A stretch of 10,675 nucleotides of DNA from Gemmatimonadaceae bacterium. Lineage in GTDB: Bacteria; Gemmatimonadota; Gemmatimonadetes; Gemmatimonadales; Gemmatimonadaceae. The DNA lies in contig JABFXM010000381.1 of the NCBI GenBank assembly GCA_013361745.1, positions 1 through 10,675 on the forward strand. The letters run 5' to 3'. A program made the position numbers and the translations under genes. The notes below the pieces were generated by a model. That model worked only from the letters and a program-made list of their open reading frames with translations, did not search any database and had not been told where the DNA came from. Each line of letters begins with the position of its first letter. Positions within the stretch are counted from its first letter, which is position 1. This document shows, piece after piece, positions 1 through 6,377 of the stretch.

Positions 1-521
1 TCGAGCGGCGCGAGGGCGGGGCCCATCACGAGGCGCTCGCGCGGCGAGTCGTCCGGCGCGCCCGAGCCGCGCCACTCGGCGAAGAGCGTGACGCCGGCAA
101 TGTGCGACGCCGCGTGCGCGCCGCTCAGGTCGCGTCCCCCCGTCCCGATCGCCGCTCCGATCCCGACGACGAGGACCTCGTCGGCTCCGACGGTGAGGTG
201 TGCCCCCGGTCCGGAGATCTCGCGCGGATCCGCGAAGCTGAGTTCCTCCTCGCCCCCGCCGGCGGCGACCGCCGAGAGATCGCGGACGAGCCGCGCGTAC
301 GGCACCGGCGCGAGCAGCCGCACGTTTCCGACCGGATACACCACCGCGCCCGCCGTCTGCGTCAGGTGCTTCTGTAGCTTCTCGAGCTGCGCCGCGCGCG
401 GCAACGCGGCGTAGACGTCCTCCATCCCGATCGCCGTCAGGTCGGCGACGCGGCCGCCGTCGACGGAGAGCAGGCCGACGCACGCCGCGCCGCCGCCGGG
501 AGGAACGAACGAGACGAGCAC
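1..521 (-). CDS. Fumarylacetoacetate-hydrolase-like protein, 3' end outside the window
   Basis: The open frame starts at GTG 521, two codons after an in-frame TGA, and runs off the left edge; 173 residues are visible. It resembles the FAA hydrolase family: VRLLAPVP at residues 67-74, SGPGAHL at 103-109, then IGTGGRDLS at 125-133 and HIAGVTLFAEW at 140-150, matching the family pattern of GPG, VVIG..GRDIS and the following G-x-T segment. Twenty bases separate it from the upstream dioxygenase gene, so it is probably the third gene of a phenylalanine/tyrosine breakdown operon, where the family would cleave fumarylacetoacetate to fumarate and acetoacetate. The match is weak: the usual NY..H..E segment is not recognisable, and the metal-binding E-x-E before VVIG aligns with V-V-G. 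It could be a non-catalytic or repurposed relative. The family call is moderately sure, the exact reaction is not. Confidence 0.62.
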   Translation of the reverse strand, partial: MLVSFVPPGGGAACVGLLSVDGGRVADLTAIGMEDVYAALPRAAQLEKLQKHLTQTAGAVVYPVGNVRLLAPVPYARLVRDLSAVAAGGGEEELSFADPREISGPGAHLTVGADEVLVVGIGAAIGTGGRDLSGAHAASHIAGVTLFAEWRGSGAPDDSPRERLVMGPALAPL

Positions 522-541
522 GCTTCAGTCAGGCCGGTAGC

Positions 542-1687
542 CTATAAATTCCCGCGCTTCGCCTGCTCCTGCTCGATCGCCTCGAAGAGCGCCTTGAAGT
601 TGCCCTTGCCGAAGCTCTTTGCGCCCTTCCGCTGGATGATCTCGTAGAACACCGTCGGCCGGTCCTCGACCGGCTTGGTGAAGATCTGCAGCAGATAACC
701 GTCCGGATCGCGGTCGACGAGAATGCCCAACGCGGCGAGCACGTCGAGGGGCTCGTCGATCCTGCCGACGCGCTTCTGCAGGTCGGCGTAGTAGCTCGTC
801 GGCGCGGCGAGGAACTCGACGCCGCGATCACGCAGCACCGTGACCGTCTGCACGATGTCGTCGGTCGCGAGCGCCATGTGCTGCACGCCCGGCCCCTGGT
901 AGAAGTCGAGATACTCGTCGATCTGCGACTTCTTCTTCCCCGGCGCGGGCTCGTTGATCGGGAACTTGATGCGATCGTTCCCGTTCGCCATCACCTTCGA
1001 CATGAGCGAGGAGTACTCCGTCGAGATGTCCTCGTCGTCGAAGGTGAGCAGGTTGCGGAAGCCCATGACGTGCGCGTAGAACTCCACCCACACGTTCATC
1101 TTCCCGAGCTCGACGTTCCCGACGCAGTGGTCGACGTACTTGAGCCCGACCGGCGGCGGATTGTAGTGCTGCTTCAGCGGAACGAAGCCCGGCATGAACA
1201 GCCCCTTGTAGTTCTTCCGCTCGACGAGCGAGTGGATCGTCTCGCCGTAGGTCTGGAAGGCGGCGATCACGATCTCGCCCTCGGTGTCCTTGAGCACCTT
1301 CGGCTCGTGCACCGGCTTCGCGCCGCGCTCGATGGCCTTCTCGAAGGCGTCGCGCGCGTCGTCCACCCAGAGGGCGAGATCGCGCACGCCGTCGCCGTGC
1401 TTGTAGATGTGATCGGCGATCGTCTTCGCCTCGTCGCTGAGGTCGGGACGGATCGGCGTCGTCAGGACGAAGCGAATCTTGTCCTGCTGCAGCAGGTAGC
1501 TGGCGCGATCGCGCACGCCCGTCTCCGGGCCGCGATACCCGACGAGCTGGAAGCCGAACGCGGTGCGGTAATAGTGCGCCGCCTGCTTCGCGTTGCCGAC
1601 GTAGAACTCGATGTAGTCCGTCCCGTTGATGGGGAAGGTGTCATGGGCCTGCGCGGTCTCGGTCGCGCGCTCGATCGTCGTCGCCAT
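542..1687 (-). CDS. hpd: 4-hydroxyphenylpyruvate dioxygenase
   Basis: This 381-residue protein has a normal length for 4-hydroxyphenylpyruvate dioxygenase, a cytosolic non-haem Fe(II) enzyme that converts 4-hydroxyphenylpyruvate and O2 to homogentisate and CO2, the second oxidative step of tyrosine breakdown. It shows two vicinal-oxygen-chelate halves, about residues 20-160 and 180-350. The expected iron ligands are visible: H187 in VDHCVGN, H270 in GVQHMAL and E349 in FYEIIQR. The C-terminal tail SFGKGNFKALFEAIE (358-372) is a hallmark of the family and closes the active site. The ATG at 1687 is preceded by a GGAG about nine bases upstream. The gene follows phenylalanine hydroxylase by 25 bases and precedes the FAA-hydrolase-like gene by 20, consistent with one transcript. 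The last sense codon is the rare leucine codon TTA. The function is close to certain. Confidence 0.96.
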   Translation of the reverse strand: MATTIERATETAQAHDTFPINGTDYIEFYVGNAKQAAHYYRTAFGFQLVGYRGPETGVRDRASYLLQQDKIRFVLTTPIRPDLSDEAKTIADHIYKHGDGVRDLALWVDDARDAFEKAIERGAKPVHEPKVLKDTEGEIVIAAFQTYGETIHSLVERKNYKGLFMPGFVPLKQHYNPPPVGLKYVDHCVGNVELGKMNVWVEFYAHVMGFRNLLTFDDEDISTEYSSLMSKVMANGNDRIKFPINEPAPGKKKSQIDEYLDFYQGPGVQHMALATDDIVQTVTVLRDRGVEFLAAPTSYYADLQKRVGRIDEPLDVLAALGILVDRDPDGYLLQIFTKPVEDRPTVFYEIIQRKGAKSFGKGNFKALFEAIEQEQAKRGNL

Positions 1688-1712
1688 GTGATACGCTCCG
1701 TTGAGTTCGTGC

Positions 1713-2660
1713 CTACGCCGCGCGGCCTGCCTCGAGAAAGCTCTGCACGTCCGCCTCGCTCATGCTCGGCTCGCCCGGCGACACGTTGTTCAGCTTTCCC
1801 TGCTTCATCCACTGCTCGAGCACCCCGACCTGCTCGAAGAGGTGTTCGAACGAGTCCACGTAGAAGAGCAGTGGCTGGTAGTGGTCGATCTCGAAGTACT
1901 GGTTGATCACCCACTCGAGCTGGAAGGGAAAGCGCTGCACCTCGGGGCTGTCGATCGAGTGTGCGATCTCGCCGTAGCTGGAGAGCAGCCCGCTCCCGTA
2001 CACCTTCAGCGACTTCCCGTCCTCGGACTTCATGAGCCCGAACTCGATCGTGAACCAGAAGAAGCGCGCCAGCGCCTTGAAGATGCTCGTCACCCGCCGC
2101 ACGCGCTCGTCGCGATCCTTCACCGCGCCGACGATCTCCGCCGCCGTGCGCGCCGCCTCGCCGAAGCGCACGAGGGTATCGGCGAACGCCTTGTCCGTGT
2201 GCATCGGGACGTGGCCGGCGATGTCGTGGAAGATGTCCGGCTCCGGGAGGTAGTCGAGCTTCTCCTTGTCGCGGATCGAGATCGTCGTCGGGAACTCGCG
2301 CTGCCGCAGGCAATCGAAGAAGAGATAGGCCGGCACGTAGCCGCTCACCGGCTTCGCGCGAAATCCCGTCAGCGGCGCCATGAACTTGTTCACGTCCTCG
2401 AGCCGCGGCATCCGCTTCGGGTCGAGGCAGAGGACGTCGATCCCCTGCAGGAAGCGGTGGTTCGCGTACTTCCGCCAGCGATCCGCCATCCGGTCGTAGA
2501 GCCGGCGCCACGCCTCGTGGTTGTCCTCGTTGTACAGCTCGTACGGCTGGTGGATGTACAGCTGGCCGCTCTTCTGCGCCTGCTCGATGAAGGGCGCTTT
2601 CGTCGTGGTCAGCCCCGCATCTGCGGCCGAGGCACTGCGATCGATCTGCGCTGAGGTCAC
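1713..2660 (-). CDS. phhA: Phenylalanine 4-monooxygenase (tetrahydrobiopterin-dependent)
   Basis: A 315-residue aromatic amino acid hydroxylase, which uses Fe(II), a tetrahydropterin and O2 to turn L-phenylalanine into L-tyrosine in the cytosol. The catalytic core shows the two-histidine-one-glutamate facial triad: H145 and H150 in FHDIAGHVP, and E206 in FWFTIEFGL. GSGLLSSYGEI (222-232) and the following S-P-E are also typical. There is no N-terminal ACT regulatory domain, as in most bacterial members. The GTG start at 2660 has a clear AGGAG a few bases upstream. It is the first gene of the apparent phhA-hpd-FAH-like operon. The spacing between H150 and E206 is 56 residues, against about 40 in the well-studied enzymes, so about 16 residues are added around 168-195. 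Tryptophan or tyrosine hydroxylase activity is formally possible, but the dioxygenase neighbour makes phenylalanine by far the likeliest substrate. Confidence 0.94.
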   Translation of the reverse strand: MTSAQIDRSASAADAGLTTTKAPFIEQAQKSGQLYIHQPYELYNEDNHEAWRRLYDRMADRWRKYANHRFLQGIDVLCLDPKRMPRLEDVNKFMAPLTGFRAKPVSGYVPAYLFFDCLRQREFPTTISIRDKEKLDYLPEPDIFHDIAGHVPMHTDKAFADTLVRFGEAARTAAEIVGAVKDRDERVRRVTSIFKALARFFWFTIEFGLMKSEDGKSLKVYGSGLLSSYGEIAHSIDSPEVQRFPFQLEWVINQYFEIDHYQPLLFYVDSFEHLFEQVGVLEQWMKQGKLNNVSPGEPSMSEADVQSFLEAGRAA

Positions 2661-2706
2661 GGTGCTCTCCTGCGGCGGCTCGAGGTCGGCGAACGGTCGG
2701 CGGCGC

Positions 2707-2722
2707 GGCGGCTGAAGCCGCC
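2707..2722. repeat. Perfect 16-base palindrome in the phhA leader
   Basis: GGCGGCTGAAGCCGCC is fully self-complementary around its centre apart from the two middle bases: GGCGGCT pairs with AGCCGCC. In the predicted phhA leader RNA it would form a GGCGGC stem with a UUCA tetraloop, ending about 46 bases before the GTG. It lies between the AT-rich patch and the ribosome binding site, a position suited to an operator, an mRNA-stabilising hairpin, or a dispersed small repeat. The sequence alone does not choose among these. Confidence 0.5.
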
Positions 2723-2825
2723 TTGCACAGACGGCAAATCTAACGCCCGCAACGACCTTTGCTGAGAGGGACGCGCTCTTCCCGCGTACCCCGCGCCGCC
2801 TCGACTGTGCCCCGCCTCACGGCGC

Positions 2826-2850
2826 GCCCGGCTTCCGCTCGCAACCGGGC
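2826..2850 (-). terminator. Possible terminator hairpin after acetoacetyl-CoA synthetase
   Basis: GCCCGG at 2826-2831 pairs with CCGGGC at 2845-2850, giving a six-base GC stem around a 13-base loop; two further A-T pairs are possible with one bulge. It begins 12 bases after the synthetase stop codon. There is no U-tract after it on the minus strand, so it is at best an imperfect intrinsic terminator or a 3'-end stabilising stem. Confidence 0.3.
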
Positions 2851-2862
2851 TCGGACCCGCGC

Positions 2863-4893
2863 TCAGTCCCGCAGCTCCGGGAGGTCCCGGTACAGGTCGA
2901 GCGCCGACGGATTGGCCAGCGCGTCGGTGTTCTTCACCGGCCGCCCGTGCACGACCTCGCGCACCGCGATCTCGCTGATCTTCCCGCTGATGGTGCGCGG
3001 GATGTCCGCTACCTGCACGATCTTCTTCGGCACGTGGTGCGGGCTGGCGTGCTCGCGGATCCGCTGCCGGATCCGGTCGCGGAGCGCGTCGTCGAGCTGC
3101 GCCTTCTCGCGGAGCCGCACGAACAGGACGACGCGGGAATCGACCTCGCCAAGTGTCTGCTCGATCGCCAGACACTCGACGACCTCCGGAAGCTGCTCCA
3201 CCTGGCGGTAGATCTCCGCCGTCCCGATGCGCACACCGCCCGGGTTGAGGGTCGCGTCGCTCCGCCCGTGGATGATCAGCCCGTCGTGCTCCGTCAGCTC
3301 GGCCCAGTCGCCGTGGCGCCAGACGTTGGGGAAGTGCTCGAAGTACGCCGCGCGGTACTTCGCGCCGTCGGGGTCGCGCCAGAAGGCGACCGGCATGCTT
3401 GGAAACGGCTTCGTGCAGACCAGCTCACCCGGCGTGCCCACAACCGGATTTCCCGCCTCGTCCCAGACCTCGACCGCCATCCCGAGCCCGCGCGTCTGCA
3501 GCTCGCCGCGCCACACCGGCCCGATCGGGTTGCCTAACGCGAAGCAGGAGACGATGTCCGTCCCGCCGCTGATGCTGCTCAGCCGAACGGTTTCCTTCAC
3601 GGAGCGCTTCACCCAGTCGTAGCTGTGCGCGGCGAGCGGGCTACCCGTCGACAGGATCGCCTGCAGCGAGGAAAGGTCGTGCGTCTCGCGCGGGATGACC
3701 CCCGCCTTCTCCGCGAGCGCGAGGTACTTCGCGCTCGTCCCGAAGACGGTCACGCGCTCGCGCTCGGCCATGTCCCAGAGGATCTCCGGCCGCGGCGCGA
3801 GGGGCGCGCCGTCGTAGAGGACGATGCAGCTCCCCACCGCGAGCGCGCTCACCATCCAGTTCCACATCATCCACCCGCAGGTGGTGAAGTAGAAGAGCCG
3901 GTCGCCGGCGCCGAGGTCGGTGTGGAGGGCGAGCTCCTTCAGGTGCTGGAGCAGCGTCCCCCCGGCGCCGTGCACCATGCACTTCGGCAGCCCCGTCGTC
4001 CCCGACGAGTACAGGATGTAGAGCGGATGATCGAAGGGGAGCCGCTCGAAATCGATCGGCGGCGGATACTCGTCGTCGGGGACGAAGTCGCGCCACGCGA
4101 CGGCGCGGCGGATCAGGCGCGCGTCGGGGTCGTCGTTCAGGTACGGCAGCACCACGACACGCTCGAGCGTCGGCAGGCCGTCCACGATCTCCTTCACCCG
4201 CTCCAGGCAGTCGATCTCCTTCCCCGCGTAGCGGTAGCCGTCGGCGCAGAAGAGCAGCTTCGGCTCGATCTGGCCGAAGCGGTCGACCACTCCCTTCACT
4301 CCGAAGTCCGGGGAGCAGGAGGACCAGAGCGCGCCGATGCTCGCCGCCCCGAGCATCGCGACGACGGTCTCCGGAACGTTAGGCATGTAGCCGGCGACGC
4401 GATCGCCGGCGACGATCCCCATGTCGCGCATCGCCTTCGCGACGCGCGCCACCTCCGCGCGCAGCTCGTCGAACGAGTGCGACGCGTATTTCCCGCGCTC
4501 GTTCCAGGCGATGATCGCCGCCTCCGGCCCGCGAAATCGCAGGAGGTTCTCGGCGAAGTTCAGCCGCGCACCGGTGAACCAGCGCGGGCCAATGTCGGGA
4601 TCGGGGGGCGCCATGCGCTCCAGCCCGACCACCACCTCGTCCCATGGGTCGCCGACCTCGCGCTGATCGGCGATCACGCTCAGGCACTTCCAGACCGCGG
4701 GCCAGAGTTCCTCGGGATGCTCGACCGACCACTTCCAGAGCGACGGATAGTCGATAACCCCGAGCGCGCCGCGCTCGCGGGCGAAGCGCATGAAGCCGGT
4801 CATCCGGGCGTCGCGCAGCTGGCTCGCCGACGGAGTCCATACGGGCTCCTCGCGCGAGGGCGGCCCACCATCCCGCCTCGCGGCCGCGCTCAA
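2863..4893 (-). CDS. Acetoacetyl-CoA synthetase (acetoacetate-CoA ligase)
   Basis: A 676-residue ANL-superfamily adenylating enzyme that activates acetoacetate with ATP and CoA, giving acetoacetyl-CoA, AMP and pyrophosphate. The phosphate-binding loop is YSSGTTGLPK at residues 295-304. The motif around SGGTDIVSCFALGN (442-455), followed by P-x-W-R-G-E-L-Q, is characteristic of acetoacetyl-CoA synthetase rather than acetyl-CoA synthetase. The ribose-binding D529 lies in HGDW, R544 in HGRSDATLNPGG, and the catalytic lysine is K638 in TISGKISE. The length is normal for the family. The start is TTG 4893, only three bases after the upstream TGA, with GGAAGGG about seven bases before it; the family's PVW-P motif at 17-21 supports this early start. 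The reaction consumes the acetoacetate made by tyrosine breakdown, whose genes follow on the same strand. Two copies of the GCCTAACG octamer lie inside the gene, one using the rare TTA codon. Confidence 0.94.
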   Translation of the reverse strand: MSAAARRDGGPPSREEPVWTPSASQLRDARMTGFMRFARERGALGVIDYPSLWKWSVEHPEELWPAVWKCLSVIADQREVGDPWDEVVVGLERMAPPDPDIGPRWFTGARLNFAENLLRFRGPEAAIIAWNERGKYASHSFDELRAEVARVAKAMRDMGIVAGDRVAGYMPNVPETVVAMLGAASIGALWSSCSPDFGVKGVVDRFGQIEPKLLFCADGYRYAGKEIDCLERVKEIVDGLPTLERVVVLPYLNDDPDARLIRRAVAWRDFVPDDEYPPPIDFERLPFDHPLYILYSSGTTGLPKCMVHGAGGTLLQHLKELALHTDLGAGDRLFYFTTCGWMMWNWMVSALAVGSCIVLYDGAPLAPRPEILWDMAERERVTVFGTSAKYLALAEKAGVIPRETHDLSSLQAILSTGSPLAAHSYDWVKRSVKETVRLSSISGGTDIVSCFALGNPIGPVWRGELQTRGLGMAVEVWDEAGNPVVGTPGELVCTKPFPSMPVAFWRDPDGAKYRAAYFEHFPNVWRHGDWAELTEHDGLIIHGRSDATLNPGGVRIGTAEIYRQVEQLPEVVECLAIEQTLGEVDSRVVLFVRLREKAQLDDALRDRIRQRIREHASPHHVPKKIVQVADIPRTISGKISEIAVREVVHGRPVKNTDALANPSALDLYRDLPELRD
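3532..3539 (+). repeat. GCCTAACG octamer, copy 1
   Basis: Inside the acetoacetyl-CoA synthetase gene. On the coding strand it reads GCG TTA GGC (Ala-Leu-Gly, residues 452-454), using the rare leucine codon TTA. Confidence 0.6.
4377..4384 (-). repeat. GCCTAACG octamer, copy 2
   Basis: Inside the acetoacetyl-CoA synthetase gene. On the coding strand it spans ATG CCT AAC GTT (Met-Pro-Asn-Val, residues 170-173), a different reading phase from copy 1. Confidence 0.6.
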
Positions 4894-4896
4894 CCC

Positions 4897-5892
4897 TCAG
4901 CCCTTCCGCGCGTCGGCGCGGATCTCCGCGTGGTCACCGATCGTCATCTGCCCGGTCACGTTCTCGACGACGACGGAGTCGCCGAGCATCGAGTTCACGA
5001 GCGTCGCCCCCTTCAGCGATCCCTTCGCGCCGACGATCGTGTCGCGCAGCTCGCACCCCTCGACCTTCGTCCCCTTCCCGATCGAGACGTTCGGGCCGAT
5101 GCGCGAGTTCGTGATCGTCACCCCTTCCTCGACGTACACCGGCTCGACGATCGTCGAGTTCTCGCCCTTCACGCCCCTGGTCGCCGCGCCGTGCTCGAGG
5201 ATGATGCGATTCGTCTCGAGCAGGGTGTCGAGCTTCCCGGCGTCGTACCATCCCTCGACGTCGATCACCTTGATCTTGGCGCCCTGCTCGATCATGTACT
5301 GGAAGGCGTCGGTGAGGAAGAACTCCCCCTGGTTCGCCGGCTGCTTGAGGGTGTGGTCGATCCCCTCGAAGAGCAGCTTCCAGTTGCGGACGTAATAGAG
5401 CCCGATGTTCGCCCGCTTCGAGATCGGCGTCGACGGCTTCTCGACGATCTTCGTCATGTTGCCGTCCTTGTCGGTGACGACGACGCCGAAGCGCTGGTAG
5501 TCCTCGACCTCCTTCACCCAGATGATCCCGTCGGCGTCCGTCCGGTTGATCACCGAGAGGTCGGCGTCGAAGATCGTGTCGACGAATATGATCAGCACGG
5601 GGTCGTGCACGTACGGCTTCGCCAGCTCGACCGCGCCCGCCGTCCCGTCCTGCACCTTCTGCTCGATGAACACCTGGTCCCACTTGTAGCGGCCGCGGAC
5701 GTGCTCCTCGACCTTCTCCTTCAGGTGCCCGGTGATGTAGATGACCTGGTCCACGCCGCCCAGCTGCTGCAGGTCGTCGAGGATGTAGTCCATCACCGGC
5801 TTCCCGGCGATCTTCAGCATCGGCTTCGGCGTGACGTGCGTGTGCGGGCGGAGACGCGTCCCCTTCCCGGCGAGCGGAATGATCACTTTCAT
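4897..5892 (-). CDS. Sugar-phosphate nucleotidyltransferase with left-handed beta-helix tail
   Basis: A 331-residue NDP-sugar pyrophosphorylase that would join a sugar-1-phosphate to a nucleoside triphosphate, releasing pyrophosphate and supplying activated sugar for envelope polysaccharide or glycosylation. The N-terminal Rossmann-like domain has the signature PLAGKGTRLRP (6-16) with TPKPM at 21-25, QDGTAGAVE at 81-89, the metal-site FVD at 103-105, EKP at 151-153 and GEFFLTDA at 189-196. Residues about 248-318 are hexapeptide-like repeats (for example ITNSRIGPNVSIGKGTKV) that fold as a left-handed beta-helix, as in long-type glucose-1-phosphate thymidylyltransferases and GlmU relatives. No acetyltransferase active site is evident. 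The ATG overlaps the cupin stop as ATGA, which implies translational coupling, and acetoacetyl-CoA synthetase starts three bases downstream. The nucleotide and sugar (dTDP- or UDP-glucose, GDP-mannose) cannot be fixed from the sequence. Confidence 0.88.
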   Translation of the reverse strand: MKVIIPLAGKGTRLRPHTHVTPKPMLKIAGKPVMDYILDDLQQLGGVDQVIYITGHLKEKVEEHVRGRYKWDQVFIEQKVQDGTAGAVELAKPYVHDPVLIIFVDTIFDADLSVINRTDADGIIWVKEVEDYQRFGVVVTDKDGNMTKIVEKPSTPISKRANIGLYYVRNWKLLFEGIDHTLKQPANQGEFFLTDAFQYMIEQGAKIKVIDVEGWYDAGKLDTLLETNRIILEHGAATRGVKGENSTIVEPVYVEEGVTITNSRIGPNVSIGKGTKVEGCELRDTIVGAKGSLKGATLVNSMLGDSVVVENVTGQMTIGDHAEIRADARKG

Positions 5893-6266
5893 GGCTTGCT
5901 CGTCCCCTCGCGTCCGTAGCGGTCCTTGATCCTGACGACGTCGTCGAGCTCGGGCGTCGACGCCTCGAGGATGTCGCAGTCGGTCACCGCCTCCATGTAG
6001 TGGATCGTCCCCGGCGTGATCCGGAACGCGTCCCCCACCTTGAGCTTCATGTCGCGCAGCTCCTCCGTTCCGGGCAGCTGCACCCAGTAGATCAGCTCAC
6101 CCGACAGCAGATAGACCGTCTCGTCCTTCTTGTTGTGATACTGCACGGAGAGGGCGTGTCCCGCCTTCACGTGCAGGATCTTCCCGACGTACCGGTCGGT
6201 CTTCGCCCAGATGGTCTCGTGTCCCCACGGCTTGGGGACGGTGGTCACGTCGCTAGGTCCGCTCAT
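5889..6266 (-). CDS. Cupin of the mannose-6-phosphate-isomerase type II family
   Basis: A 125-residue single-domain cupin from ATG 6266. PKPWGHE at residues 11-17, then VGKILHVKAGHALSVQYH (27-44), E49 and PGTIH (85-89) follow the pattern of the C-terminal domain of bifunctional mannose-1-phosphate guanylyltransferase/mannose-6-phosphate isomerase (ManC/AlgA). The end DDVVRIKDRYGR (108-119) is also typical of sugar cupins. Likely metal-site residues are H44, E49 and H89. Its role is probably isomerisation or binding of a hexose phosphate feeding the nucleotidyltransferase that it overlaps by four bases. A TTG at 6305 would add 13 residues, but they look unrelated to the domain and would run into the divergent gene's upstream region, so the ATG is preferred. 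Neither start has a strong ribosome binding site. The family call is firm; catalytic activity is uncertain because stand-alone members are poorly characterised. Confidence 0.85.
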   Translation of the reverse strand: MSGPSDVTTVPKPWGHETIWAKTDRYVGKILHVKAGHALSVQYHNKKDETVYLLSGELIYWVQLPGTEELRDMKLKVGDAFRITPGTIHYMEAVTDCDILEASTPELDDVVRIKDRYGREGTSKP

Positions 6267-6377
6267 CGGTAGTTCGGGGTGATCGGTTGTACCGGCACCG
6301 AGCAATATCGGCGCCGAACGCGTCGCGCGGCAGGTGTATTCCCGCGCTCGGCATGGCTTCTGCCAGCGGTCGTCGTC
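6267..6377. promoter_or_regulatory. Divergent gap between the cupin and UbiB-like genes
   Basis: This 111-base stretch separates the two divergent start codons chosen here and should hold promoters for both directions. It is less GC-rich than its surroundings, with patches such as CAATATC (about 6303-6309) and GTGTATTC (about 6332-6339) on the plus strand and GTACAAC on the minus strand (about 6286-6292). None combines with a correctly spaced -35 box well enough to name a promoter. Confidence 0.35.

Larger units (their letters stand above)
2661..2862 (-). promoter_or_regulatory. Gap between acetoacetyl-CoA synthetase and phhA, probable control region of the phhA operon
   Basis: The largest gene-free gap on the minus strand, 202 bases. 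It holds an AT-rich patch at about 2735-2745 (minus strand GTTAGATTTG), within which TAGATT matches four of six bases of a sigma-70 -10 box. No convincing -35 box sits 17 bases upstream, so the promoter itself is a guess. Two inverted repeats (listed separately) and the AGGAG ribosome binding site of phhA also lie here. I see no open frame with coding character. The patch is followed by about 75 bases of likely 5' leader before the GTG. Confidence 0.4.

Noticed and set aside
88..414. Short plus-strand open frames at the left edge.
   Set aside because: They oppose the FAH-like frame, which fits the operon, has an in-frame stop just before its start and carries family-like motifs.
1462..2511. 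A 349-codon minus-strand frame overlapping phhA and hpd in another phase.
   Set aside because: Both true genes on the same strand are identified by catalytic residues; this frame is an out-of-phase shadow crossing their boundary.
3625..5919. A 764-codon open frame on the plus strand opposite the synthetase and nucleotidyltransferase.
   Set aside because: It is antisense to two clearly recognised genes, spans their junction, and its product is rich in Arg, Asp, Val and Leu with no domain pattern, as expected from the complement of GC-rich codons.
6279..6377. GTG 6279 as the UbiB-like start.
   Set aside because: Codons in this stretch end in A or T far more often than in the rest of the gene, and it would leave 12 bases for two divergent promoters. 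It remains possible.
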